DNA from: Neckera pumila
Taxonomy: Eukaryota > Streptophyta > Bryopsida > Hypnales > Neckeraceae
Reading direction: 5' to 3'
DNA length: 64,000 bases
Assembly (NCBI GenBank): GCA_963969595.1
Contig: OZ018411.1
Span: 29,833,445-29,897,444 of the forward strand
Below, one piece after another: positions 1 to 13,866 of this stretch. The notes beneath the pieces are model-generated. The model was not told the DNA's origin, searched no databases, and saw only the letters and a program-made list of their open reading frames with translations. Every line of letters begins with the position of its first letter. Position 1 is the stretch's first letter. A program made the position numbers and the translations under genes.

Positions 1-2360
1 TATTTTCAGAATAGTTAAAAGTTTCTCAAATTGTCCCTTGAAATTTTGTCAGATCTTTTCTTGAAATTTTTTCAGATTTTCAAAAATAATTGTAGAATTT
101 TTAAAATTTCAAACACAATCAAAATTTTGCTTCGTTATTTACAAAGCTGACCTATACGGACGGTAGCAGCCTAACTTAAAGTATGGATTGTAATTATAAA
201 AGTTTTTAGAGGACTGTGTAGATTTGGCCCATTTCAATTTTTGATTTTTGGCTCTAGAATTGAGCCAATTAACAAAATTGACGATTCACAATCAAAGCAA
301 CCCCGTGAAGTATAAACTAAAAATAAATAGGTGATAGTTCAACCATAGGTACTCCAAAGGATACACTAGACAAAGCAAGTCATGCATGCATTAACCATTG
401 CCCTAATACTCTGACTAATAGAATGATTGAACCTTTAATATATGGGAATCCCAAAATTTGGACTTCCCCCCACATTCTATAATTATTTGACCAACTATTA
501 ATTTGTAAACTACTCACAAAGCACCATACATTTAGTAGAAAATGATAAGCCCAATAACCTTATAATAACCTTATTTTAGAGAAAGATTTATCCAAATAAA
601 GATTTATGAGTCTTCCCAACACCTTCTATATATTAATGTTGACTATATTTTGAAAGGGTTTTTCTAATAGTGAACTTCTATATTGTATTGGATCATTGCA
701 AGAAAGAGTAGTACTAGGTATTTGTTACAGGGGGAGTGCCGAAATTTTCTTTTGCAATAATTTCTAAAGCATGATTTGCATGGATTTGAAATTTTTATTA
801 GAAATTTTTATCTTGAATGTAATTATATCTTATATTTTTCAGAAATTAAAAAAAATAATCGAATATTTAAAAAGCAATTAAATTAATATGTCAAATTTTG
901 AGTTCTAGGGGTTTTGAGTACCATTGAGTCCTCAAATTTAATGATCTAGAGCTGAAATTTCTATGGTCTATTCCCATAGTAGGAAGTAATGTTTCCATGA
1001 AGGGAAATTTAAAAAATATTGTATTTTATGTCCTCTATGGTCATGCAAATAGGGCTCTCTTGCACGCACAATTCTGAACATTGAAGATGGTTTCAAGATC
1101 ATTCTTTTGGTGAAATGTCTTTACCAAGAAGCCTTTCCAATTAGTCTATTTTAAATTTTTTTGGAAAATCATTTTTCCTATTTTTTACAAATTAAAACTT
1201 CAAAGTTTGTATTTTCTTCAAAATTTTAGCTCACTCTTTTTTGTGAATAACTTTTGAATTAGAGTCTTTTTAGGTCTAAAATTTTAGGAAAATTCTACTT
1301 TTAGTGTTATACTAATTATTCTCATTTTATTTTATTTTATTTTCAAAAATTTATATGCAAAATTTCATTGTACTTGGAATACTAGCCAAAAATAGGCCAA
1401 AGTAGAACAAAAAGAGCCACTCTCAATTCTTGCAACGACTATGTTAAAATTCAAAAAGGATTTTCAAATTTTCTTGAGGAGAAATTACCTTTCATGAAGT
1501 TTGAATTTATGATGCTTAAATCACTTCTATATGAGTAAGGAAAAAATACATTTGAAGAATACCTTTCCCTTGTTGTCAAACTAATATAAATCCAAAAGTT
1601 CAAGTCCAATGTCAAAAATAATTTTCTTGGAAATGTGAAATTTGTAGAATCTAGAATTAGAGGGTGATTGCAAGAAAGTCTCATCGATGTTGTAGCATTT
1701 GAGGCCTTTTGCACACTACACTATGACCCACTATTGGAAAAAACATTTAAAAATAAAATAAAATATGGATAATTAGTATAAGACTAAAAAATATATATCA
1801 CCTAAATTTGAGACTTCAAAAAAATGTAGGTCAAAAGATATTTACTAAATAGATGATCAAATTTTTTAAGAAAATAGACACTTTGATGTTTAGATTATTA
1901 TAAATAGTAGAAATATTTAAAAATTAAATTAAATTAAATATATATATATTTGAACATTCTAAAGAAATTTATGGAAATAAGATTCCTTTAGAAATATGAT
2001 GGAACAGTAATTCCAAGTGTCTAATTTGCACACAAGGGAGATCCATTTGTACAAACATGGAGGATATAAAATAATCTAGTTTTTGATGCCTCTAATACAA
2101 AATAGATCCACCTATTGTGGGAATAGACTACAAAAGTTTTACCTCTAGATCATTAATTTTGGATACTTGAATTATTAAAAGCTACTAAGTATGACAAACT
2201 AGCAATTTAATTGGTTTTTAGATAGTAAAATAGTTTTTGAATTTAAAAATAAAACAAGAGACATGATTACAATGGAAAGATCCATCTATAATAATAAATT
2301 CATATTCATCAAGTTCATAATTCAAAGCGGACCTCACGACCATCATGCTTTGTGTGATTG
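1..2360. other. AT-rich intergenic stretch
   Basis: Very AT-rich DNA with many stops in all frames and no codon-like stretch. I see no gene here. The phrase 'gggtgattgcaagaaa' near 1660 resembles the ends of the inverted-repeat element at 17043-17755, so decayed copies of that family may be present. Confidence 0.6.
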
Positions 2361-2639
2361 CATTAGGAAAAATTTTAGCCCTCTGGAAGGCCGCGAATTT
2401 GGCACCTGCCCGGTGCAATTATAGAAAAAAACCAAAATAAAAAATTATTTTTTAATATCTAAAAATTGAATGTTGACGTGGCATTAGTAGTGCCACGTTA
2501 GATTTTTATTTTTTTAGTATTTTTTTAATATTTTTTTTTCAAAAAAAAATGTTTTTTTATTCATTCTGAAATTGCACCAAAGGGGTCCCGTAAATCAATT
2601 CCTTAGCAGCCTTCTAGAGGGCTGAAATTTTTTCTAATG
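2361..2639. mobile_element. Fold-back MITE, CATTAG-type ends
   Basis: The left end reads CATTAGGAAAAATTTTAGCC and continues CTCTGGAAGGC. The right end, read on the minus strand, gives CATTAGAAAAAATTTCAGCC and continues CTCTAGAAGGC. The inner part also pairs loosely ('ggtgcaatt' on both sides). It has no coding capacity. A target duplication is not clear, so the superfamily is open. Single right-end-like pieces of the same family appear near 3697 and near 7085. Confidence 0.6.
2472..2500. repeat. Short palindrome with ACGTGGCA arms
   Basis: TGACGTGGCA and TGCCACGTTA flank a 7-base loop inside the MITE. The arm contains an ACGTGGC core of the type bound by plant bZIP factors. Within a MITE this is more likely a structural hairpin than a promoter element. 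Confidence 0.4.
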
Positions 2640-2665
2640 TATCTTTGCAAACACCCTAGCTAGAG

Positions 2666-2970
2666 CATTAGATGATATTCGGGGGTCTTGGAGGGCTGTT
2701 TCAGGCCCGTTTTCCCTAATTTGCCCAGATTCAGTGAACGCTGGTATGGGTGTGTCAGAATTTTTTTTTCAAAAAAAAAAAGAAATTTTTTTTTTTTTGC
2801 CAAAACATCATTTTAAGCAAACATTTTTTTATTTTTTTTATTTTTAAAAATGACATGGCAATCGCTATGTCTCGTCAGCCAGCTGCTGCAGCTGCGTTCT
2901 CGCAGTCTGGGAACGCAACAGACAGCAGGGGAACTCAGAGCCCTCCAAGACCCCCGAATCTCATCTAATG
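2666..2970. mobile_element. MITE copy 1, CATTAGA/GGGGGTCTTGG family
   Basis: Terminal inverted repeats: CATTAGATGATATTCGGGGG followed by TCTTGGAGGGCT on the left, and the same sequence with small changes on the minus strand at the right end. The interior includes a poly-A/poly-T stretch and a GC-richer block (CAGCTGCTGCAGCTGC). A shorter, inverted copy lies at 32273-32493. Two copies with matching ends and interior make this a real dispersed element. It is non-coding, and short open frames across it are chance. Confidence 0.7.
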
Positions 2971-3370
2971 GATTATATTCAAGACTATTACCTCTACTTT
3001 TAGAGAAGAGTTTTTTTCCCTTATCTTTCCGCAAAATGGATGCAACTTGACTATATAAATAGCAAACAACAACATTGTGTGGGATTCTTTAACTAAATTT
3101 TTTGTAGCGCCATTCATGCTTGTGCTTTGAGTAAGGTGCAACTCCTACTTGGCCAAGGCTAGAGCTCATCTGGTTTGGTGGATCCAGTGTGCAATTCCTA
3201 AACCACTAGAAAAAATATCAACCCTTTAGAAGTTGCTTCAGATTGACATGCCAAGCTATTTCAAGCGTGGCCTATCAATTAGAAAAAGTCCCCTGGTGAA
3301 CAGTTAGCCAAGTTGGCTGCTCGCCGAAATAATCAAATTTCGCAGATTTTTATTTTTTTTATTTTTTTAA

Positions 3371-3536
<166 letters not shown>

Positions 3537-4690
3537 ACTCATAAAATTGAGCTCCTGCACCATTATCACTTTAACTTTAGCTGCACGGAAATAGGGAGAA
3601 AATGAAATTTTCAGTCGCAAAAAATCAAATTTCAAGTACTTCCGAGGGCTATGGAGTAGCCCTCTAGAGGCTTGAAATTTTCTCTAATGCCTTAACCTTG
3701 TGAGATTGATGTAAGGAATTTGCCACATATTTCATAGTTGATTAAGTTTGTATTTCTCAAGCTCTCTTTATACTTGATTGAAATCTTTGATTCCAAATAT
3801 GAATTCAAAATTTTCAAGTTTTCTCATTCATGTCAAACAGTGAACTCTTGTTGTATCCTTGCCTCCTTGGAAATTTTGGAATTGAGCCGCTAGATGATTA
3901 GCCCTCGAACTTCTTCACGTGTACACAAATTTGTCTAGTCAGTGTGTGAGACACTAATGTATGAATGAAATACTGTAGTTTAAATCAATGCTGGACTCTT
4001 TTAATATTATTGTGTTGGACAAAATTTTACAAAAGCAAGTGGGTACCACTGCAAGATGACCAAATTTCTAACAAAATTTTACTTCATTTTAATTCCAGCT
4101 ACCTATAGTCAGACTAGAAAAAACTCACCCCTAAATCTCTTTGTAACAGCTAAGCTTATATTATTTCTAAAAAATTTAGGCTTCTAAAATGAATTACTAT
4201 AATTTGATTTCTTTTCTTCAATTTTTTTGAAGATTAGGAAAACGAACGAATGTCCTAGAAAATGACATTTTTATGAAGATCCAATGGTGGAAATTAAAGT
4301 GATGCAACTTTTTGTTTTCAGACCCATTGCAACTTTTGGCAGGAACTCACTCAACTCAGGAAGAGCGCAACAAAATTTTCCTTTGAAATTTTGCATAGTT
4401 ACTTCTTCCTAACTCAAGGCTCTCCTCAAATCTAAAGTCCCAAAATCTTTCTTGCAAAGTTAAGGGGCTTGAAAGCTAAGCAAAGCCACACTGAAAGCCT
4501 GGGTAGTCTTCAAAAAATCATTTCGTAGACTTTGTTTTCATATGTACAATGTCCCCAAACCCCCAAGTTTTTCATATGTGACCCTGTAACTAGTCAGTAA
4601 GGATAAGATCCTATGCTGGTTATAGATTCGAAATAATTAATAAAATCTTATTAACAGACCTTTCTTGAGAGAATGCTAGGTCTGAGCAGT
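3537..4690. other. Intergenic, no gene seen
   Basis: AT-rich sequence without coding features. The segment near 3655-3697 (GCCCTCTAGAGGCTTGAAATT then TTCTCTAATG) is a solitary end of the CATTAG MITE family seen at 2361-2639. Confidence 0.5.
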
Positions 4691-5740
4691 TTTTGATACA
4701 TGGATCTTTCGGAAGGGGTTAAGTCTCTAAGAGAAAATGTGGATGAATTTGCCAAAACTACAATTGAAGGGAGCATCAATGTCATTCGGATGGAGATAAT
4801 TAATTTTAGACATCAGGCTGTTTGTTTTGTTTGTTACGACGAGCTCTCCGAAACCATACCTCCCCACGTCGCGTTCTTGGTACCTTACCGTCAGAAAACC
4901 CTCTGCAACGGCACAGTCAGGAGTGACCAGACAGGACACACTAATTCAGGATGCATGCCGTGGTTATCCAGAAATGGATTCCAAAACTGAGTCTTCGTTG
5001 AACTCCAAACCACATTTGATCACTCTACCAACACGAAACCAAATTTGAACTCTCCCCAGCAAGGCATCCATTCATTAGTCCCCCAATTTTTTCACGTCCT
5101 CTAATTTGGCACCCTACCAAATAGGACTTCTTATTAGTACGGAGTACAAGTTTAGTAGCTGCCGGAGCTTTTGCACACTGGCTGGCTTCCCCTTCTGTCT
5201 GTCCACAGCCAGTCGAAGCCATTGCACATACTGTGCACCTCCCACTGGAGTACTAGACTTGCCTGGAGAGACGGAAGAGATTCGTTTGCACTTGGCTTTA
5301 CGTGGACAGTGTGGAACCCACTAGACCCACTAGACTTAGATATTATGATGAGTATCAACTGGCTGGGGTTGCCCGGACTTGCCCCGCCCACTTGCAAGAC
5401 CTGTCGGTATCGACGCCGAGGCACGGAACTGATATCGGAAGTGCGGAACCACTAGGAAGACGGACGAGGAGTCGGTTGCTACAAGGAACTGACGGGAAAC
5501 TTAACGAAGGTAGTAATAACTCAACACCCAAATTCTCGTGGATTGCGTCCTGGAAAGTCCTGGACTGTACTGCAGGTGAGACGGACGGAGTTGACTCATC
5601 GACCATGCAAGTTCTCATATTGTTTAATACGGAGTAATTGTTGGAATCATGCCAAAAATTAACTCCGTGCATAACCTCGCAGGCTCGCTGAAAGAAGCAA
5701 AGCACCGTGGCCGCCGGTTCAGCTGTTGCAGTGTCGGTTA
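4691..5740. other. GC-richer island, unclassified
   Basis: A block of about 1 kb with clearly higher GC than its surroundings. Overlapping open frames occur on both strands (for example 4700-4990 plus and 5355-5879 minus), but none has a recognisable domain or a convincing splice pattern. It could be a gene remnant, a retrocopy or an uncharacterised repeat. The minus-strand frame runs into the retroposon-like tail at 5741-5830, which argues against it being a normal gene. Confidence 0.3.
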
Positions 5741-5830
5741 GGGTTTTTTTTGTTTTCCTTTTCTCTTTCTTTTTTTGAACAAACTGACAATTTTCATTGA
5801 TAAAAGAACAGTACATTGAATCAAGTATTA
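5741..5830 (-). mobile_element. Possible non-LTR retroposon 3' tail (minus)
   Basis: A pyrimidine/poly-T run is followed by TGAACAAACTGACAATTTTC and ATTGATAAAAGAACAGTACA. The same order is found at 27528-27600 (poly-T, AACATATGAACCAATTCC, ATTGATAGAGGAAAAGTACA). On the minus strand this is a unique 3' end followed by poly-A, as expected for a LINE or SINE. No reverse transcriptase is present. Confidence 0.35.
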
Positions 5831-6270
5831 GAGAAATTCTCAGCCCTATGGTGGGTCGCTCCAGAGCAGCTGAAAGCACCCCACGATTACATTTAACTTT
5901 GCTTAATGATTTGTTTTTCCCCTATAGTCAATCACTTGAAGTCACGATGTTTGATGACTATTAGTGGATCGAAATCCAAGTACCAATAGTTAAATAATCA
6001 GGGTTCAAGTCTTGTAATGCACCTTAACCTTGATTATTGCATACCTTGTTTTCTAATCAAGTGATGAATAAAAAAGCAAATGTTAAAAATAGTCCAAGGA
6101 CATCTACCATCAAGAGGTTTTTTAGTGGCATCATAATAGACTTAGTTCATTGACAATTGGTGTTAAGGAAGGGTAAAAATGTTATTTTTATAGAGAAATC
6201 AATTGTCCATAGTGAATCTTCAAAGGATATGGGTTATTTAAAAGAGAGATCACTCATTGTCAAATGCAGG

Positions 6271-6642
6271 AATTGCGTTAAAACTAGAATTTTAGACCTC
6301 ATTTAGGCATAGTAGAATGAATTTTTTCAAAAACTTTGAACTAAAGAAAGTTGGAAAATCAAGATAATTTTCATCTCCAAAAATCCGTTTAAGGTTTCAA
6401 GCATCCAGTAAAAAGTTATAAACAAAATTCTAAAAGGGATTGAAAGGGAGATTTTCTTTGACATTTTAAAATATCTTCTCCTAATTTTATCCAAAACTTT
6501 TTGTTGGAGGCTCTAAACCTCAAACGGATTTTTGGAGATAAAAACTAGCTTGATAATCCAACTTTCTTTGGTTCAAAGTTTTTTGAAAAAACTCATTCTA
6601 CTATGCTTAGATGAGGTTTGAAATTCTAGTTTTAACACAATT
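6271..6642. mobile_element. Full-length fold-back MITE
   Basis: Left arm starts AATTGCGTTAAAACTAGAAT; the right arm on the minus strand starts AATTGTGTTAAAACTAGAAT. Pairing continues for over 120 bases per arm ('catagtagaatga', 'actttgaac.aaagaaagttgga', 'atctccaaaaatccgttt'). The element is about 372 bp with only a short unpaired centre. The exact target duplication is not evident. Confidence 0.8.
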
Positions 6643-8450
6643 ATTACTTTGAAATTAACTATGAGCGGTTGAGAAACTACAAATTCTAAATAACATATCC
6701 CGCATGGATTGTTTTACCTCCTACCACCCCACGTGTACATAAGAAGCTTCTTTTCTCATCTTCAAACACCTTAAATTAAGTGACTTTAGAAGCTAGTTGG
6801 AAATGTAAGAGTTCTCTAATTTTTTAGCAACTAGCTTGAAAATCCACTTCATATTTCTTAATTTCATTGAATTTGATTAAATTCCCAATTAATCACCTTG
6901 TATGCTTACGCAATTGAATATTAAACAAACTTCTACTACATCTCATTATTGGAGTCTTGACGTCTTTCGCGAAATTCACACTTTGACAATGCATTGCGGC
7001 TATATGCCCCTACTAATTTTCAGGTGATTAATAGACTGGTTTGGTCACTGTGGAGCGGCCCTTTGGAGGGCTGAGAAGTTTTCTAATGGAGATGGCCAAT
7101 TTCCTTCAACTTCAAATTTGTAAAGACTACAATGTAACTTCCATATAATATAGGTGGGAAATAATCCATTTTTCACGGTAGTCAAGTTTAAAATTGTTCT
7201 AGGTATTTTTTAAGTATGTACTGTTCACATATCTCAAACTTTAGAGCTGTTGTAGTTGTTATTTAAATATATATTGTTCATATGTCTCAAATTTATCAAT
7301 TCTTGTGTAATTAAAGCACTTAGAGCTTAATGTCAACAAGCAAGTTGTGATTGTTACTTAAGTACGTAATGTTGTTTCTAGGGACAATGGCCAATCTTAA
7401 AGGGATACCGCCTTATCCAAGAAGACACCCATCTCTAATAACCTATGTATTAGCCTTGGATTCTAAATTGCAAGCGGCTAAAATCCAATAATTTCATAGA
7501 AGCAACGGCTAAATATCCACATTTATTTTTACACACCAATGGGTTGCTAGTTCTACCAATTTTTGTTCAGTTTTGAATCTTTCATTATCACTCCCAAACC
7601 GGTTATTTTTCAAAAGGCATGAGCTAACAATGAACCAACCGCCAATTCTCCCCCAACATTGGACTCTATGGTAAATGTGTTCAATTGCAAAACACATAGA
7701 CACGGCTATAATTAATTGCAATCAAGGGAAAGATTAGAAGGTAGGAGGTTGCAATAGATACCAAGTGTCAGACATGATAGGCTTCATACACAAGAAAGAC
7801 TTCATTTGCAATTACTTTGCCTTTTCTATGTATTTAGATCTATATAAAAACAACTAGGAATTATATAGATTTATTGAAAAGTTTAATGTCTTTTGATCTC
7901 TAACCTAGTGAACTTCAATTCCTTTCAAAATAAAAAATTATATATATTTTTTTATTTGCAAAGTGGATAGTAAATAGACAAAATGTGCTTCATTTTATGG
8001 TGAACATCAAATACCAAAAAACTCATTTTTAACCCTGAAATTAGATTTGAAGTATATTGCTGAAAGAAACTAGTAATGTAGGACAAATGAAATAAACAAA
8101 AGAGACTAGTGCCATAGGAAGGGAGAGAATAAATTTTTTACACTTCCCCACTTTAAATTTATATGTAGAAAGAAACCATCTCTTCCCATAATTACAAGGG
8201 GTATAAAATAAGTATTTTACATAATTTTGTCATCCATCCAATAGAGCTTCTATTGCATTACTTGATTAGGGTAGTTGCAAGCTATATTCTATTATTTCTT
8301 AGAAGTCAAGCTCTTTGTGCACTCTTGTGCACTCACAATGTACCAAAAAGTGGTTGCGCACACATTGGAAAGCCCTACCCACCCACCCACTAAGGAAAAC
8401 AAGAAGCCATTGATTGTACAAAAAAATAAAATGAAACCCCCTTGCCTGCC
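6643..8450. other. Intergenic, no gene seen
   Basis: AT-rich sequence. The piece at about 7046-7085 (GGCCCTTTGGAGGGCTGAGA then AGTTTTCTAATGG) is a likely solitary end of the CATTAG MITE family. No coding feature can be supported. Confidence 0.5.
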
Positions 8451-9650
8451 GTTGATGAGCCACTAATGTCACCTGAGAGACGGTTGGGCAGTCCCTCTCA
8501 GATGCCTCTTCGTGATCGGAGCTCCATATTGTCTTCGTCTTCCTCTTTCTAGTCGGAGCCCCTCGCCTCTCTTCTTCTTCATCTTCAAAAAGAGTCAAAC
8601 AACCCTATGCTTCTAATAAATAGCCGTCGATGTAGAGCTCTGTGGGAAAAAAGAGAACAGTTAATGAAGCTGCTTGGATTCAAATAGGGTTTGGAGAGTT
8701 TCGGCAGTCTAGGATGTAGCTGTTGTTTTGAATGTACCTCGAGGAATTCTATTGAAATTTTTGCAAACAGTGAAATGTAGGGTTTCAAATAGGCAAGCAA
8801 TTGGGAAGCTTCTGCCTCGGAGAATTCACAATTTTGACTTGATGGAGATCTGGAAATCACTTTTGCTGACGTTGCCTTGGACACTTAAAATGAGAATCAT
8901 TGGCATGTTCATATAGACGTTGTTGAGAGTTCAAGTGTCTAGTGTGTGGACATGGGCCGCATGAGAATTTGAGTGGAGATTGGATTCGGACTTAGACGGT
9001 ATGATTTGAAGATTTGTCGCGTTTATTGTTTTTGGAATTTTGTACTTCGGTTCCTTAATTTATAGAAATAGAGCTTGGAATTCCAATCAATTTCAACAAA
9101 AGGTGCAAATTCTTGTTGTTTGTCAGTATGTTTCCTTGTATGTTTGCGTTACTGTTTAATGCTTGAATTTTGGTGTGTATATTGTGTACATGATGCTTAG
9201 TGTGCTTAGTGTTGCCATTTAGGTTTTGGTGGTGGTAATGTACTGAGTGTAAACTGTCAGAAGTACTCTTGGCTTGATCTAGCCATCTTGTTTGTAAATT
9301 GCAACTTAGTATGTGAATTTTGCTACATGCTTGCTTTTGTCAATGAACTCTGAATTGAAGAATTTTCTTTTGCAGAGTGGTCATGTTGCAAAGCAAATGG
9401 TAACACCAAATGCACTCCAAAGTCACTTTAAGTTATCAGGTTCTGACTTATCGGTTTTGTTCGCAAGCTCTGAGTCTGCAAAATGAAGGTGACTTGTGCT
9501 TTCTTGAGGATCTGCTTTATTTGAATCCATGCAATATATTTTGTGCATTCTTTGAGAAGTATCATTTTGTCTACGCAGGTCGTACATTCTTAGGTGGAGA
9601 AAGAAAATAAAGTAAATGTCTCGTTATAGCAGCAATTATGCTCAGAGGTT
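8451..9650 (+). other. Transcript-like region without clear ORF
   Basis: This block looks more gene-like than its surroundings. It has a CT-rich leader-like stretch (8530-8590), moderate GC, and acceptor-like 'ttttgcag' near 9368 and 'ctacgcag' near 9575. No reading frame with recognisable protein content was found on either strand. It could be a decayed gene, a non-coding transcript or chance composition. Confidence 0.2.
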
Positions 9651-12600
9651 GGAACAAGCAAGCAAAAGCTGGGAGCAGTTTGGCTTCTGACAAATAAACA
9701 AGTTGCTTTGTTGCGAGAATTCAATAAATTAGTATTTACCATTTGGTTTTCTGGAATGCAGAGTTGGAACTTTTTTTTCCCAACAAACAATTTTATATGT
9801 ATTGTTTTGGGAATTTTGCAATCTAAAAGTTTGACATTCAATATATAAATGCCTTGTGTATCCTTCTGCAAAAGCTTAATAACAAATGGGATAATGCCAC
9901 GTATACTCCTTTTGAAAATGATTTATATTTGTCTTTGAAAATGGACATTCTCTCACAATGGATATGCTCTTTTGCTTATTTCACCACAATTTTCATTTAA
10001 AAACCATTTTTAAAAAACACTAGCATTGTATTATTACAAATTTCAAATGACCAAGTTGTAGACTTATGCATAAATAATGGGAAGATTGAATCCATTTAAA
10101 TTTTACAAAAACAATTTATCTTGAAAATATAAAATTATAAAACTTCTACTAATACTTTGACCCAATAACAATAATACCTTTGAGGTTCAAAAATTTTCTT
10201 TTTGAACACTATATTTGAATTTTTATTTCAAAACTTGCCTGTGGATTTGAACTCTAAGTCACATCCAAAAACCAAAATCCTTAGAAAACAATTCAATGTG
10301 TAGAACTAACGAATCATCTTATAAAAATATGAGTATCAAAAAATCCGATTATCTAAAAACAAAAACAAAAATATTTGATGCTCCCATTTCACATATATCT
10401 TTGTCAAAAAAATGTAGAGCTTAGACTTTCAATAAAAAACTTCTTTCTTTGTCCATTTTTGGATTTTGGAATGCAATGAGGCAATGAGATAGTGTACTAG
10501 TCATTTTCTAAGAGTCTCATTTGAACTATCAAATTTTTCTATCAAGTTTTCAAAAAAAATTCAAGTAATTGAATCAAAATATCTAAATTAATTTTCTTTT
10601 TGCAAAGTAATAAGTCATAGTAAAGTCATAGTAAGTCATAATTTAATAGGTGATGTTTTGAAAATTTGCAATTTCTAAGAAACAATAAAATGTAACATAA
10701 AAACTAGTACGCTTTATTATGCACACGCCCATTACCTAGCCTCAGCAACCCTTTAGCATTAGGACATTGCACTTTTAGAAGGGACATGTCAACATATGGT
10801 TTGGCGTAGCCCCTTGTGCTCTGCCAATTTAATGCCAATAAATTTTTTTAAACCATAGAAAATTCATTGCTTGCCAAAATAGCTTGATTTTTCTAACAAA
10901 TGGTTTTTGGCCAATTTTCTAATTTCCTAAAAATGCAAGAGGTAACAAATAGGTTCTCAAACGTAACCTAGGTAGCAACTCGGGTAGCAAACAACAACAC
11001 TAGTATGTGAGCTTAGAAACGTGAGTCTACAAGCCTTGAACCTAGGTGTAAGTAGATACTCTACAACAATTGAAGGTGCCTATAATATATGTACCTTAAA
11101 CATAGGAATCCTATAACCATGGAAGGTAACTATAACATAGGTACCTGTAATATAAAAGTTTAGGCTCCTAAACTCACGAGCACAAGATTTTAAACTCACA
11201 TGCTTACAACCCTTGGTGCATATTTGCTTAGTAAAACGCATATTTATTTTGATATAAACAGATAAGAATATTATGTTGCCTTCTAAATAATTGAGGTGTC
11301 TCCAATGATTTAATCTTGTAATAAAATCTTCTAATAGGAAAAGACAAATCTAGAACAGGTTTGACTAATAAGCATGTTTACCTAAATCTCTATAAAATAC
11401 CCTAAGAAGGGGTATCTCTAGACTTGATGAATTGTTGTTAAGTTTATTATGTAGATTGAAAGGAAGGAAGAGAGAGCCTCATGTAGTGTAGGTGTTTGTT
11501 TAATTTATTTTTCACCTTTGAAATGATGATGATGATGGTAATGATGAAGAGGGTCTCACAACCATCACAAATGAAAAGTCTATTGGGATAGTTTGACTAT
11601 CTATGCCTCACATTAAACTTATAGGATACTTGTGGTTTTATTTCTAAGAAAACAAAAATAAATAACTTCATTCATGTATAGTTATGATCATGAAATGAGA
11701 AAACTGAAGTTGAACAAAGTATTTGTTTTTTTGAGTTAACAGTAACCTAAATCAATATAAATACCTAATAAATGTAAAGTTAGATAATTTTTGTACACGG
11801 CAAAATTAGGTCTAAGATCTATATAGGATTGGAGATGAGCTCTTTGTTTTAGTTGTTCAGTTTTAATTTCTCCAGTGTCCTACAATCTCCATGTATATGA
11901 TACATTGTACAATGTGGCCTTGTATTATGTGAAGTAGTACAATAATAGTGGGCATATGGGACTTCATATTTGCAAAATACAAATTACAATGGTTTGTTTT
12001 ATCCTTAAAGTTTTAAACATGAATTTGACACAAGATTAAAATTAAATTTGGATAGGACATTCATTGTGTTTTAAGCCATTTGGAAAACCATTTGTGTGGA
12101 AAGGGTATTTCTTAGGGGGCTATAAATAACATGAATGAAATAGACATGCTTCCAGATATCCATAAATTATTTGAAGAATGTTTTTTTTATATGATTTAAA
12201 AAGTTCTTGTTCACCTAGAAGATCTTTCCGTTGCCTAGCATAAATAGCATACAATGTTTGAACCCAACTACATTTCTAAGAACTAAGCCAATGACCTTTA
12301 AAGAAAGCAAGAAAGTCAGAAAACTCACAAAATTATTGTCTTATAAATAATTGATGATTGGTGACAAATTTGACACTCAATGAATTTGACTTATGATATA
12401 CATGATCCATTTTGCAAACTTGAATCTTTAAGTATCTTATGTGGAGGGGAATAATATGGTCTACTATACAGTCTATATAATAGTAGGTACCATACAACTA
12501 CATTCCAGTACAACATCAATATAATAACTACGAAAGTAGGCATGCATGACAAAAAAAACTTCAGCAAATCCAACCTAATCATAACTTTATAGACCTTCAA

Positions 12601-13430
12601 GATTGGGGTCACTTTTGCTTTCTCTACATTAGAGTTCCGTTCACTATTGAAATTCTTGAATTCAAGCTTTTAGTTGCGCTTATGAATAGTGGGTCAACTT
12701 TGCTTTTAAATTATTGACACTCGAAGGTCATCCTTCACTTCGTATTAAAGAATAAGAGCCATAGTCAATTTTTTTTCTTTGCAATGAAAATTGTAAGTGA
12801 AAAATGCTCCATTCTTTTGCAGGGAATTAGGGCTTCTTCACCAATGAAAGGACACTAGCAAGTGACAACTGAAGCACCCACAAACAGATTCCCTGAAAAG
12901 CTGGTTTCATAAAGGCATCGATATGGGAAGCGGCTTTCAGAAAAGCTATGAATTGGTCACAAGTTGAGCACTCCAAGTACATGTATAGAATCTACTGTAG
13001 TGAATATGGTAATGTATTGAAAGGGACCCAGTCAAAACTTTTGCTCCTCTTCTGCTCACTTTATGACCCAAAGCATTGAAATTTCAAAACTTATTGGTAT
13101 AAAATTAAAAAAAAACATGTACTTTAGAGCATTGGAATCCACTTGGAAGATCTAAATTGAAAATTCCACATTTAACCTCACTGGAAGTGACAAGAACTAG
13201 TGTGCCATGTGTTGGGCCGTTGCCACAGCCAAAATAAAAGTAAAACTATGATTTTTTTATTTTTTTATTCATAAAAACTTTGAAATTCAGTATTCAGTTT
13301 TCTTCTCTAAGTCAAAACGTTGTGAAACAAAGTCTGTTCACCCCTCCTTGTTGAGGGCTTTCTGACGATACCAAGAACGCGATCTGGAGACATACGATCC
13401 AGAAGATCTCACTGTAACATACAAAACAAC
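9651..13430. other. Long AT-rich intergenic stretch
   Basis: No gene, RNA or clear transposon ends were recognised. A short GAT-repeat (GATGATGATGATGG) lies near 11527. Confidence 0.5.
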
Positions 13431-13431
13431 A

Positions 13432-13537
13432 CAAACAAACAAACAAACAAACAAACAAACAAACAAACAAACAAACAAACAAACAAACAAACAAACAAAC
13501 AAACAAACAAACAAACAAACAAACAAACAAACAAACA
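13432..13537. repeat. (AAAC)n microsatellite
   Basis: About 105 bases of AAAC tetranucleotide repeat. It follows 'gatctcactgtaaca', and a degenerate non-expanded version of the same context is at about 14800-14850 ('gatttcactgtaacaaacaaataaaacaaacaa'). The microsatellite therefore probably grew from an A-rich tail within a dispersed repeat. Confidence 0.95.
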
Positions 13538-13866
13538 ACTTAAATTAAAGTACTAACTTAAGGTATAGAGCAGTGTGCCTTATGCCATTCCTACAACCAA
13601 AATAAAAGCAAAAGTCATTTTCTAATTATTTCATTTAAAATAACTTTGAAATTCAATAATTTTGTACCATAGGTCCAAATGTCACAAAACAAAGCCCATA
13701 TACCCCTCCTCAAAGAGAGCTTTCCGATAGTGTAGTGTAACCTCTCTTACTGCATAATATGCAGTAAAAGAATTCGTGTTTTGAAGCACTTTTTCTGAAA
13801 AGTAGTTAGAGGCCACGTTGTAATAGGCCGTATTAGCCAGTGGTCATTATTACGCCTCTCTTTGTG

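Noticed and set aside
5355..5879. A 174-residue minus-strand frame as a gene
   Set aside because: No domain, a repetitive KKKEKRKTKK part, and it reads through a retroposon-like tail.
13312..13538. Open frames with a FVCL repeat
   Set aside because: They are translations of the (AAAC)n microsatellite on the minus strand.
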